This document shows positions 25,101 to 33,158 of a DNA stretch of 38,923 nt, piece by piece. Positions within the stretch are counted from its first letter, which is position 1, and the number at the start of each line of letters is the position of its first letter. Origin of the DNA: Terriglobia bacterium (GTDB lineage Bacteria; Acidobacteriota; Terriglobia; Bryobacterales; Bryobacteraceae); the NCBI GenBank assembly GCA_021324615.1, contig JAJPIT010000035.1:1-38923 (forward strand), read 5' to 3'. The position numbers and the translations under genes are program-made. Under the pieces are notes generated by a model. The model was given only the letters and a program-made list of their open reading frames with translations. It did no database searches and was not told the origin of the DNA.

Positions 25101-26900
25101 CTACTTGCTCCCCGCCAGGGGCGCGCCTCTGCGCAGCGGCAGCCGCAGATGGAGAACCTGCTCGCGGCGGCGCTCGTCATGGACGCTGCGCACCCGCGCG
25201 ATCAGCAGATCGCGAAGCGAAACCATCCCCGCCAGGCGGCCGTCGCGATCCACCACGGGCATCCGCGTGAAACCGCTCTCGGCCATGCGCAGCACTACCA
25301 TGCGAAGCGATTCGTCCGGATAGGCGACCACCGGAGTGGTCAACACGTCGCCAAGCAGCGTGCCGACTTCAGCCGATCCGGCAAGCTCGCGCAATCGCCG
25401 GCGCGTGATCACGCCCTTCAGACGCCGCTCGCCGTCGACCACCGGGAACAGATGCTGGCCGCGGCCCATCGGCTCGCGGATGAGCGTGGCGCGCAGCTCA
25501 TCGACGGTCGCGCTGGCCGGAAACGCAACGATTTTCGTTCGCATCGCTTCACGGACGAACAGAATCTCCAGAGGATCGATGGCATACTCACGCGATAAGT
25601 GGAACCCGCGCCGCGCGACCTTCTCGGTCAGAATCGAGCGCTTCAACAGCAGCACCGTGGTGGCGTGGGCGAGCATCGCCGCCACCAGCAGCGGCAGCAG
25701 CACGGAAATATCGTGAGTCAGCTCCAGCGCGAAAAGAACCGCGGTGAACGGCGCTCGCATCGTTCCGCCCAGGATCGCTCCCATGCTGACCAGCGGCCAG
25801 AATCCGACGCCTTCGGCGGGCAGAAACATCGCTTCCACCCCGCCCAGCGCCGCGCCCATCATCAACAGCGGCGCCAGCACTCCCCCCGAAGTTCCCGATC
25901 CGAGCGAAATGACCCAGATGGCGGACTTCACCAGCAGCACGCCGGCGATCACCGCCCGCGGAACCTCGCCTTGCAGCAGCGCGCCGATGGTGTCGTAGCC
26001 GACGCCGAGCCCCTGCGGGAAAATCATTCCACCCAGCCCCACCGCCAGGCCGCCCAGCGCCGGCCACCACATCCAGTGGATCGGCAATTTTAAAAACGAA
26101 TCCTCCGCCGCGTATACGCCGAGCGTGAGCAAAGCGGAAAGCAAACCGGCCAGCAGCCCCGCCAGCACACACCCCGCCAGGCCCACCGGACCGATGAAGA
26201 TCGCATGATACGGCACCGGGAACAACGGGCCAAGACCCAGAATGTAGCGCCGCGCCGCCCCCGCCGTGGCGCTGGCCAAAGCCACCGGAATCGCGCTGCG
26301 CGGCTTCCATTCGAACAGCAGCAGCTCCACCGCCAGCATCACCGCCGCCACCGGAGTGGCGAAGGTCGCCGACATGCCCGCCGCCGCGCCCGCCACCAGC
26401 AGCGTCTTGCGCTCCGCCGCGGTCAGGCGGAACAACTGCGAGATAATCGATCCGATCGCGCCGCCGGTCATGATGATCGGACCTTCGGCGCCGAACGGCC
26501 CGCCCGATCCGATGGAGATCGCGGCGGAAACGGGTTTTAAGAACGCAAGCTTCGGCTCGACCTTGCTGCCGTTGATCAGGATCGATTCGAGCGCCTCCGG
26601 AATGCCATGGCCGCGAATTCTCTCCGAGCCGTAGCGCGCCATCAAGCCGATAATCAGGCCGCCGCCGACCGGCACCAGCACCGCCCACCAGCCCAGGTGA
26701 TTGGCGGCCGGGGAAACCATCGCGGCGGAGAGCCGGCCGTAATAAAACACGTTGGTGAAGAATCCGATGAGCCGCAGCAGCAGCCATGCAATGAACGTGC
26801 TGACCAGTCCGATGCCGATCGCCAGCACCGTGATCGGGATCACCCGCGTGGTCGTCGTGAAGTCGCCCAGCTCCTGTGAATGATCCTTGCGTTTGCTCAC
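25101..26900 (-). CDS. clcA: ClC-type chloride channel/antiporter with C-terminal CBS pair
   Basis: Moves chloride (or fluoride/other anions) across the inner membrane, often with proton exchange. The ion-path motifs are GHGIPEAL (97-104), GSGGPFGAEGP (131-141, gating Glu139) and GTSGGVLAPLL in the second half. After the ~420-residue membrane part come two CBS domains (about 450-580; PMGRGQHLFPVVDGERRLKG and GFTRMPVVDRDGRLAGMVSL), which bind adenine nucleotides. The 599 residues are full-length. Its ATG overlaps the stop of the marR gene (ATGA), so MarR and the channel are produced together. Confidence 0.93.
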   Translation of the reverse strand: MSKRKDHSQELGDFTTTTRVIPITVLAIGIGLVSTFIAWLLLRLIGFFTNVFYYGRLSAAMVSPAANHLGWWAVLVPVGGGLIIGLMARYGSERIRGHGIPEALESILINGSKVEPKLAFLKPVSAAISIGSGGPFGAEGPIIMTGGAIGSIISQLFRLTAAERKTLLVAGAAAGMSATFATPVAAVMLAVELLLFEWKPRSAIPVALASATAGAARRYILGLGPLFPVPYHAIFIGPVGLAGCVLAGLLAGLLSALLTLGVYAAEDSFLKLPIHWMWWPALGGLAVGLGGMIFPQGLGVGYDTIGALLQGEVPRAVIAGVLLVKSAIWVISLGSGTSGGVLAPLLMMGAALGGVEAMFLPAEGVGFWPLVSMGAILGGTMRAPFTAVLFALELTHDISVLLPLLVAAMLAHATTVLLLKRSILTEKVARRGFHLSREYAIDPLEILFVREAMRTKIVAFPASATVDELRATLIREPMGRGQHLFPVVDGERRLKGVITRRRLRELAGSAEVGTLLGDVLTTPVVAYPDESLRMVVLRMAESGFTRMPVVDRDGRLAGMVSLRDLLIARVRSVHDERRREQVLHLRLPLRRGAPLAGSK

Positions 26901-27337
26901 AACGATACCCTCTGATGAGAATGCCGCAGCGTCGATTGCAGCGCGCGCGCCAGCTCCGGACCGGAGCGCTCCAGCTCGTTGCGATGCGCCAGGGCGAGCT
27001 TGCGCAGCACGGCGCGGCCGGCGGGCGTGAGGCGGATCAGCACCTCGCGCTTGTCCTCCGTGCCGGCCTGGCGCGCGATCGCGCCTTTTTGCTCCAGGCG
27101 GTTGACCAGCTCGACGGCGCTATGGTGCTCGATGAACAGGCGCGAGGCAATTTCCCGGATCGTCGGCCGGACGCCGTCGGGCAGGCCGTGCACGGCCAGC
27201 AGCAACTGGTGCTGCTGCGCTTCCAGGCCGTGCTCCTTGGCGGTGAGCTCGCTGAAATGAAGAAATTTGCGGATCTGGCGGCGGAACTCCGCCAGATCGC
27301 GGTATTGATCGCAGGACAGGTCCGCTCGTCCGCCCAC
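26897..27337 (-). CDS. MarR-family transcriptional regulator
   Basis: Winged-helix repressor family that responds to small molecules. The 146 residues show the helices around HQLLLAVHGLPDGVRPTIRE, the recognition region IASRLFIEHHSAVELVNRLE and the wing AGTEDKREVLIRLTPAGRAV. The start is the GTG at 27337; family comparison suggests translation could also begin near LSCDQYRDLAEFR. It lies directly beside a 19-base palindrome and is translationally coupled to the clc gene. Autoregulation of marR-clc is the simplest inference. Confidence 0.92.
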   Translation of the reverse strand: MGGRADLSCDQYRDLAEFRRQIRKFLHFSELTAKEHGLEAQQHQLLLAVHGLPDGVRPTIREIASRLFIEHHSAVELVNRLEQKGAIARQAGTEDKREVLIRLTPAGRAVLRKLALAHRNELERSGPELARALQSTLRHSHQRVSL

Positions 27338-27340
27338 ACA

Positions 27341-27359
27341 TATATCGTATCACGATATA
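27341..27359. promoter_or_regulatory. Palindromic operator, probably for the adjacent MarR protein
   Basis: TATATCGT-ATC-ACGATATA is a perfect inverted repeat with 8-base arms and a 3-base centre, strikingly AT-rich within GC-rich DNA, ending three bases from the marR start codon. Length and symmetry fit MarR-type operators. Its arms also contain a -10-like TACGAT on the minus strand (27344-27349), so a bound repressor would cover the promoter. The divergent HDAC-like gene starts 78 bases away and might share control. Confidence 0.72.
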
Positions 27360-27436
27360 AATGACCGGCCGGAAGCATTCCCGGACTGGACGCCCCCGTC
27401 CCGAACTGCTAAGGTAGCGCTCAGGCGCCGGTGCCC

Positions 27437-28327
27437 ATGCGCGTTTATTATTCCGATCATTATCCGATTCCGCTTCCGGCCGGGCATAAATTTCCCATCG
27501 CGAAATACCGGATGCTGCGGGAGCGGCTCGCCGCCGATTCCCGCATTCAACTGGAGCCTGCCCCACTGGCCGACCCCCAAACCATCGCGCTCGCGCACGA
27601 TCCCGTCTATGTCGAAAAATTTCTGAATGGCGCGCTGGAGCCGGCCGCGATGCGGCGCATCGGCTTTCCCTGGTCGCGCGGATTGGTCCTGCGCACGCTC
27701 GCCTCGGCGGGCGCCACCCTCGCCGCCACCCGCGACGCTCTTGCTGGCGGCGCCGCCGGGACCCTCTCCGGCGGCACGCATCATGCCTTTCGCGCCGAGG
27801 GCTCCGGCTTCTGCGTCTTCAACGACGTGGCCATCGCCATTCACTGGCTGCGGAGCCAAAACCAATGGGGGCGGTGCGCGGTAGTCGACCTGGACGTCCA
27901 TCAGGGCGACGGAACCGCGCACTTTTTCGAAGACGACCCGCGCGTGCTGACGCTGTCGCTGCACGGCGCCAACAACTTCCCGTTTCGAAAACAACGCAGC
28001 CGCATCGACATCCCCTTGCCGGACCATACCGGCGACGCGGAGTATCTGCGGGTCCTGGATGACGCGCTCGCCCGCGTATGGGACTTCTCGCCGCGGCTGA
28101 TCTTTTATCTCTCCGGCGTCGACGCCCTGGCCACCGATAAACTCGGCCGCCTGTCTTTGACCGCGGAAGGATTACAATCGCGCGACTGGCGCGTGATCGC
28201 CGGGGCTCGCCAGCGGCAAATCCCGTTGGTGGTCACCCTGGGCGGCGGCTACTCCCATCCGATTGAGCATACGGTGGAAGCGCACGCCAACACCTTCCGC
28301 ATCGCCGCCCGGGTCCTGGAAAATTAA
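27437..28327 (+). CDS. Histone deacetylase-family amidohydrolase
   Basis: Zinc-dependent deacetylase fold (HDAC/AcuC/acetylpolyamine amidohydrolase superfamily). Bacterial members remove acetyl groups from polyamines, acetoin-related compounds or proteins. Active-site residues are present: His115-His116 in SGGTHHAF, Asp153 and His155 in DLDVHQGDGT, Asp229 in LSGVDAL and the Tyr of GGGYSHP. There are 296 residues from the ATG at 27437; a GTG two codons upstream is an alternative. The substrate is not predictable. It faces away from marR across 99 bases. Confidence 0.9.
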   Translation: MRVYYSDHYPIPLPAGHKFPIAKYRMLRERLAADSRIQLEPAPLADPQTIALAHDPVYVEKFLNGALEPAAMRRIGFPWSRGLVLRTLASAGATLAATRDALAGGAAGTLSGGTHHAFRAEGSGFCVFNDVAIAIHWLRSQNQWGRCAVVDLDVHQGDGTAHFFEDDPRVLTLSLHGANNFPFRKQRSRIDIPLPDHTGDAEYLRVLDDALARVWDFSPRLIFYLSGVDALATDKLGRLSLTAEGLQSRDWRVIAGARQRQIPLVVTLGGGYSHPIEHTVEAHANTFRIAARVLEN

Positions 28328-28394
28328 AGCGGACAATGACCTCTATAGAAAGTTTTAATTGGACGCGGCAGGCATCTCGCCGTAGGCTCGAACC

Positions 28395-29123
28395 ATGGTG
28401 ATCGAGTCTGAGAAGTCGATTTTGCGCCGCGTCAGCCAAATTGTCAGCTCCGAGATCTCCTTGGACGAAATGCTGGGAGAAGTCATCGGCCTGGCGGCTC
28501 AGGTGACCGGCTGCGACGCCTGCCTGGTCTATCTGGTGGAAGACGAGACCTGCGAATTTGTTTTGCGCGCGTCGCTGGTTCCCCACGCCTCCGACGTCGG
28601 GCAGTTGCGCCTGAAAATGGGCGAGGGAGTCACCGGCTGGGTCGCCGAGAATCTGGCCCCGGTGGCCTTGTCCAGCAACGCGTCCGAGGATCCGCGCTTT
28701 AAGATTTTCGCCACGCTGATCGAGGACACCTACGAAGCGCTGCTGTCGGTGCCGCTGGTGAACCGCGGACGCGCCATCGGCGTCATCAACGTCCACCACC
28801 GGCACCAACACGAGCACACCGGGGAGGAAATCTCCACCTTGGCCTTTATCGGCGAGCAGATGGGTGGCGCCATCGCCAAGAGCATGCTGGAGATGGAAAA
28901 CGCCCGTTTGGCGGAGGAAACCGCGGAAATGAAGCGCCAGCTTGAAACGCGCAAGATGGTGGAGCGCGCCAAGGGCCTGCTCCAGCGCCGCTACAACCTC
29001 ACCGAGGAAGACGCCTATCTCCGCCTGAGAAACGAAAGCCGCCGCCTCCGCCGTCCCATGAAGGAACTGGCCGAGGCCATCATTCTTTCCGAAGAGATGA
29101 GCCGCAAACCGGGCGCTCAATAG
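28395..29123 (+). CDS. GAF-ANTAR sensor/antiterminator protein
   Basis: Residues ~15-165 form a GAF ligand- or redox-sensing domain (GCDACLVYLVEDETCEF, MGEGVTGWVAENL, LSVPLVNRGRAIGVINVHH). After a helical linker, ~175-240 is an ANTAR domain (RKMVERAKGLLQRRYNLTEE, then YLRLRNESRR), which binds twin hairpins in nascent RNA and prevents termination. There is no receiver domain or kinase nearby, so the GAF domain is the likely input. It starts 67 bases after the HDAC-like gene, and its end overlaps the convergent acyltransferase gene by seven bases. The RNA targets are not visible in this window. Confidence 0.9.
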   Translation: MVIESEKSILRRVSQIVSSEISLDEMLGEVIGLAAQVTGCDACLVYLVEDETCEFVLRASLVPHASDVGQLRLKMGEGVTGWVAENLAPVALSSNASEDPRFKIFATLIEDTYEALLSVPLVNRGRAIGVINVHHRHQHEHTGEEISTLAFIGEQMGGAIAKSMLEMENARLAEETAEMKRQLETRKMVERAKGLLQRRYNLTEEDAYLRLRNESRRLRRPMKELAEAIILSEEMSRKPGAQ

Positions 29124-29965
29124 AGCGGCGGCTCCCCCGGCGGACGCGTCTTCCACCGGCGGTGAATCCAGAAATATTGATCAGCGTGCTGGCGGATCAC
29201 CTTCTCCAGATGCGAGTGAATCCTCTGCGTATCCGCCGCCACGCCGCCGCTCATGGGAATCTCCGGATCGAAGCGCAGCACGTATTTCCGCTCCGCCTCC
29301 GACCACAGCGCGTATCCCGGCACCACCGCCGCGCCGCTGTGATGGGCCAGCCTCGCAAATCCCCTTCCGGCGCAGGCTTTGATGCCGAAAAAATCGATGA
29401 ACACGCCCTCTTCGAGCGACGTATTCTGGTCGATTAAAATGCCCACCGCCTGGCCGCGCTTCAAGGCCCGCAAAACCTCGCGCGCCGCTTCGCGTTTCGA
29501 AATAATTCGATTCCCGCTCATCGCCCGCCGCCGCTCGATGAATTCGTCCAGGCGCCGGTTGTCGAGCGGCCGCGCCACCACGTGCATCGGCGCGGTCATC
29601 AGCGCATGCGCGAACGCGCTCAGCTCCCAGTTGCCCAAATGGGCGGTGGCCACCAATACTCCGCGCCCCCGCGCCAGCGCGCTCTGAAAATTTTCCAGCC
29701 CGTCATAACGGATCAGCTCGCGAACGTTCTCCGGCGTGATTTGCGGAAAGCGGGCGAAGGTTTCCAGCATCCGCGCAAGCGAACGGAACATCCCGTCGAT
29801 CACCCCGTCCCCGCCAATCCCGGCGAGGCTCAGGTTCTTTCGCGCCGTCCGCCGGAACCGCGGAACCAGCAGATCGAGCAGGCGGATGTAGACCCGCGCC
29901 AGCGGCGGAAACAGCGCCACCGTGGCAATGGCGAGTCGCGCCGTCCAATACTCGATCGCCCGCAC
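29117..29965 (-). CDS. LpxL/HtrB-like lysophospholipid acyltransferase
   Basis: Membrane-associated acyltransferase of the lipid A secondary acylation family. The catalytic HX4(D/E) motif is AHLGNWEL (His109-Glu114), with an N-terminal hydrophobic segment at about 10-32 and later GILIDQNTSLEEGVFIDFFG, also typical. The 282 residues are normal length. The start is the GTG at 29965, directly abutting the mnmA stop codon, so it ends the iscS-mnmA operon. This supports an outer membrane with lipid A-like lipids, though other acyl acceptors are possible. Confidence 0.87.
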   Translation of the reverse strand: MRAIEYWTARLAIATVALFPPLARVYIRLLDLLVPRFRRTARKNLSLAGIGGDGVIDGMFRSLARMLETFARFPQITPENVRELIRYDGLENFQSALARGRGVLVATAHLGNWELSAFAHALMTAPMHVVARPLDNRRLDEFIERRRAMSGNRIISKREAAREVLRALKRGQAVGILIDQNTSLEEGVFIDFFGIKACAGRGFARLAHHSGAAVVPGYALWSEAERKYVLRFDPEIPMSGGVAADTQRIHSHLEKVIRQHADQYFWIHRRWKTRPPGEPPLY

Positions 29966-31069
29966 TTACTCGATCCAGCCGCCGCCCAGCACCAGATCGT
30001 CCTGGTAGAAGACCGCGGCCTGCCCGGGCGTCACCGCGCGCTGCGGCTCGTCGAAATGAACCTCCGCGCGCCGCTCGCCCAGCGGCCGGATGGAGGCTTC
30101 CGCGGCGGCGTGCTTGTTGCGGATCTTTACCGCGGCGCGGATCTCCGAGCCGGGCGGCGCGATCGAAACCCAGTTGATGTCGCGAACCCGCATGGCCTTG
30201 CGCAGCAGATCCTCCCGGCTGCCGATCACCACCCGCCGCGTCGCCGGCTCGGTTGCGATCACGTAGAAAGGCTCGCGCGAGGCGATCCCGATGCCGCGAC
30301 GCTGCCCGATGGTGAAACGGTGCACGCCGGAATGCCTGCCCACCACGCGGCCGTCGGTGGTCACCAGCTCGCCGCGAACGGCCGCCGGCGCGAGGCCCTG
30401 CTCGCGAAAATAGGCGTCGATGAAGCCCGCGTAATCGCCGTTCGGAACGAAGCAGATCTCCTGGCTGTCCGGTTTCTCCGAAGTCGGCAGGCCCAGCTCG
30501 CGCGCCAGTTCGCGCGCTTGGGTTTTTTGAAATCCGCCCAGCGGAAAAAGGGTTCGCGCCAGTTGCGCCTGCGTCAGGCCGAATAAGAAATAGGTTTGAT
30601 CCTTGGCGTGGTCGGCGGCGCGGCGCAACTCGAACCGTCCGCTCGACTCGTTCCAGTTCAGCCGCGCGTAATGACCCGTCGCGATCCGCCGCGCGCCCAC
30701 TCCTTCGGCCATCTCCAGAAACTGGTCGAACTTGATGAAGTTGTTGCACAGGGTGCAGGGGATCGGCGTGCGCCCGGCCAGATAGTCTTCGATGAACGGT
30801 TTCACCACCTGGCGTTCGAAGCGCTCCTCGAAGTTCACCACGTAATAGGGAATGCCCAGATGCTGCGCCACGCGCCGCGCATCGTAGACGTCGTCCAGCG
30901 AGCAGCATCGTCCGCGGGAGGCGCCGGTGGCCAGCTCCGGCAGCCGCCGCTGATCCCAGAGCTGCATGGTGAGCCCGATGACCCGCTCGCCCCGCCGCGC
31001 GAGCATCCCCGCCACCACCGAGCTATCCACGCCGCCCGACATGGCGACCGCGATGGTTTCCTCAGGCAT
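29966..31069 (-). CDS. mnmA: tRNA-specific 2-thiouridylase MnmA
   Basis: Adds sulfur to C2 of U34 in tRNAs for Lys, Glu and Gln, using ATP and a persulfide donor. The PP-loop motif is SGGVDSS (11-17). The catalytic Cys108 lies in PCTLCNNFIKF, and partner Cys206 lies in SQEICFVP. The 367 residues match the family, and the C-terminal beta domain (PGQAAVFYQDDLVLGGGWI) is complete. It overlaps the upstream cysteine desulfurase gene by 8 bases, the likely sulfur supplier. Confidence 0.97.
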   Translation of the reverse strand: MPEETIAVAMSGGVDSSVVAGMLARRGERVIGLTMQLWDQRRLPELATGASRGRCCSLDDVYDARRVAQHLGIPYYVVNFEERFERQVVKPFIEDYLAGRTPIPCTLCNNFIKFDQFLEMAEGVGARRIATGHYARLNWNESSGRFELRRAADHAKDQTYFLFGLTQAQLARTLFPLGGFQKTQARELARELGLPTSEKPDSQEICFVPNGDYAGFIDAYFREQGLAPAAVRGELVTTDGRVVGRHSGVHRFTIGQRRGIGIASREPFYVIATEPATRRVVIGSREDLLRKAMRVRDINWVSIAPPGSEIRAAVKIRNKHAAAEASIRPLGERRAEVHFDEPQRAVTPGQAAVFYQDDLVLGGGWIE

Positions 31070-32186
31070 AGGCCGGCGCCAGCTTTCTCAGTTTCGCCAC
31101 CGCATCCGCCACCGCGTCGATCAGCGCGTCCACCTGCTCCGCCGTGTTCGATCGACCCAGCGAAAAACGAATGCTGGACCGCGCCTGAAGCCTGGTCAAT
31201 CCGATCGCCAGCAGCACGTGTGACGGCTCGGTGGCCCCGCTCGAGCAGGCTGCGCCGCTGGAAACGGCGAAACCCCGCAGATCGAGCGCGATCAGCAGCG
31301 CGTCGCTGTCCACCCCGTCGAAGCGGATGTTGGTGGTGTTGGCGGTGCGCGGCGCGCCGGCTCCGTTGACGTGAGCGCCGCGCACCCGGTCGAGAATTCC
31401 TTGCTCCAGCCGGTCGCGCAACACCGCTTCGCGCGCCTGCTCCGCCGCGCCGCACTCGATCACCCAGCGCGCCGCCCGCCCCAGGCCGGCCGCGCCCGCG
31501 ACGTTCTCCGTTCCCGCGCGCAGCCCGTGCTCATGATGCCCGCCGTGCGACCGCGGCGCGATTTTGGTTCCCTTGCGCACAAACAGCGCGCCGGCGCCTT
31601 TCGGCCCGTAGATCTTGTGCGCGCTGATGGTATAGAGATCGATTCCGCTCAGATCGATCGGCGTCTTTCCGGCCGCCTGCACCCCGTCGGAGTGAAACGC
31701 CACGCCGGCTTCCCGCGCGATCCTGGCAATTTCCCCAATCGGCTGGATCACGCCCAGCTCATTGTTGGCGTGCATGACGCTGATCACCTTCGTATCGGGC
31801 CGCAGCGCGCGCCGGATCTCGTCGGGATCAACCACGCCGCGGCCATCCACGCGCACAGCGGTCCTCGCAGCGCACTGCGCCGCCGCCGCCAGCACCGCCG
31901 GATGCTCCACCGCCGTGGTAATCGCGTGCCCGCCCTCGGCCATCCCCAGCAGGGCGAGATTGTCCGCCTCCGTGCCGCCGCTGGTGAACACAATCTCTTC
32001 CGCCGCCGCGCCGAGCATCGCCGCCACCTCGCGCCGCGCCTCATCCAGCCTCCGCCGCGCCGCCTGTCCGAAATAATGGATACTGGAAGCGTTGCCGTAG
32101 TCCTCGGTCAACAGCGGCAGCATGGCCTCCAGCACTTCCGCCGACACCGGCGTGGTCGCGTTGTGGTCGAAATAATAACGATGCAC
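31062..32186 (-). CDS. iscS: Cysteine desulfurase (IscS/NifS family)
   Basis: PLP enzyme that takes sulfur from cysteine as a persulfide for tRNA thiolation and Fe-S cluster assembly. The 374 residues begin with the family motif YFDHNATTPVSAEVLEAM. Lys191 in SAHKIYGPKGAGALFV binds PLP, and the catalytic Cys314 lies in SSGAACSSG. Overlap with mnmA by 8 bases suggests its main partner is MnmA, since no iscU or isc regulator is adjacent. It is divergent from the DUF62 gene with only 18 bases between the start codons. Confidence 0.95.
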   Translation of the reverse strand: MHRYYFDHNATTPVSAEVLEAMLPLLTEDYGNASSIHYFGQAARRRLDEARREVAAMLGAAAEEIVFTSGGTEADNLALLGMAEGGHAITTAVEHPAVLAAAAQCAARTAVRVDGRGVVDPDEIRRALRPDTKVISVMHANNELGVIQPIGEIARIAREAGVAFHSDGVQAAGKTPIDLSGIDLYTISAHKIYGPKGAGALFVRKGTKIAPRSHGGHHEHGLRAGTENVAGAAGLGRAARWVIECGAAEQAREAVLRDRLEQGILDRVRGAHVNGAGAPRTANTTNIRFDGVDSDALLIALDLRGFAVSSGAACSSGATEPSHVLLAIGLTRLQARSSIRFSLGRSNTAEQVDALIDAVADAVAKLRKLAPAYA

Positions 32187-32204
32187 CCGTCTTCATTCTG
32201 ACAT

Positions 32205-33029
32205 ATGGCGGTGATCACCCTCACCACGGATTTCGGCTCCTCCGATCATTTCGTGGGCGCCATGAAAGGCGTCCTGTTGAGTATCGCCCCCCGCGCGGCC
32301 ATCGTCGATATCACCCACGAAATCGCGCCGCAGAACGTGCGCGAAGGCGCCTTTGTGATCGGCCAGGCGTGGAAATACTTCCCGAAAAAGACGGTTCACG
32401 TGGTGGTGGTCGATCCCGGAGTCGGCAGCGCGCGGCGGGCGATCCTCTGCCAGGCGGGCGGGCAGTTCTTCATCGCGCCGGATAACGGCGTCCTTTCGAT
32501 GGTCTATGACGCCGCCAGACCGGCGGTGCGGGAGATTTCAAATCCCCGGCTGATGCGCCGCCCGGTCAGCAAAACCTTCCATGGCCGCGACGTTTTCGCA
32601 CCCGCGGCGGCGCATTTGGCGCGCGGCCTCGCTCCCGCGCGTTTCGGCGCGCCGGTGCACGACTTCATTCGCCTGGAGGGTCTCCAGCCCCGCCTGGTCT
32701 CGCCCAACCTCTGGCGCGGAACGGTTCTCAAGGTCGACCGCTTCGGCAACCTGATCACCAACTTCTTGATCCGGGATTTCGCCGCGGTGCAAACCGCTCC
32801 CATGGAGCTGCGCGTCGCCGGCCAACGCATCCGCCGCCTCGCGCTCACCTTCGCGGAAGCCGGAACCGGCGAATTGATCGTCATCCCCGGCAGTGCGGGA
32901 TTCCTGGAGATCGCCGCCAACTGCGCCTCCGCCGCGAAACTTCTCCATTGCGGCGCCGGAGCCGGGCTGGAACTGGAAATCTTCCCCGATCCCCGGGACG
33001 CCGGCCCCTGGCAGAACATTTCGCGATAA
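32205..33029 (+). CDS. SAM hydroxide adenosyltransferase (DUF62 family)
   Basis: Members hydrolyse S-adenosylmethionine to adenosine and methionine; the halogenases of the same family use chloride or fluoride. The hydrolase triad Asp-Arg-His is present as Asp70 and Arg77 in VVVDPGVGSARR and His137 in FHGRDVFAPAAAHLA, favouring water rather than halide. There are 274 residues, an N-terminal TLTTDFGSSDHFVGAMKGV segment and a C-terminal beta domain. The biological reason for SAM hydrolysis in such bacteria is unknown. Divergent from iscS. Confidence 0.9.
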   Translation: MAVITLTTDFGSSDHFVGAMKGVLLSIAPRAAIVDITHEIAPQNVREGAFVIGQAWKYFPKKTVHVVVVDPGVGSARRAILCQAGGQFFIAPDNGVLSMVYDAARPAVREISNPRLMRRPVSKTFHGRDVFAPAAAHLARGLAPARFGAPVHDFIRLEGLQPRLVSPNLWRGTVLKVDRFGNLITNFLIRDFAAVQTAPMELRVAGQRIRRLALTFAEAGTGELIVIPGSAGFLEIAANCASAAKLLHCGAGAGLELEIFPDPRDAGPWQNISR

Positions 33030-33158
33030 AATTGTTTGTGAAAGAGCATGCCGTCGCTGAGGAGACTCTGTGGAAATCGCGGCCGCGCGCCTTCATCCTG
33101 TTTCACTTGCAGTCCTAAGGCCCCGCCGCCAATTTCCACGCAGTTTTCTAGAGCCTAA

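Noticed and set aside
28359-28388. Promoter of the GAF-ANTAR gene (TTGGAC, 18 bases, TAGGCT)
   Set aside because: Both hexamers match consensus at only three positions; too weak to list.
33038-33118. 27-codon open frame (GTG start) between the DUF62 gene and dnaB
   Set aside because: Short, with no ribosome site and no recognisable feature. It cannot be told from chance.
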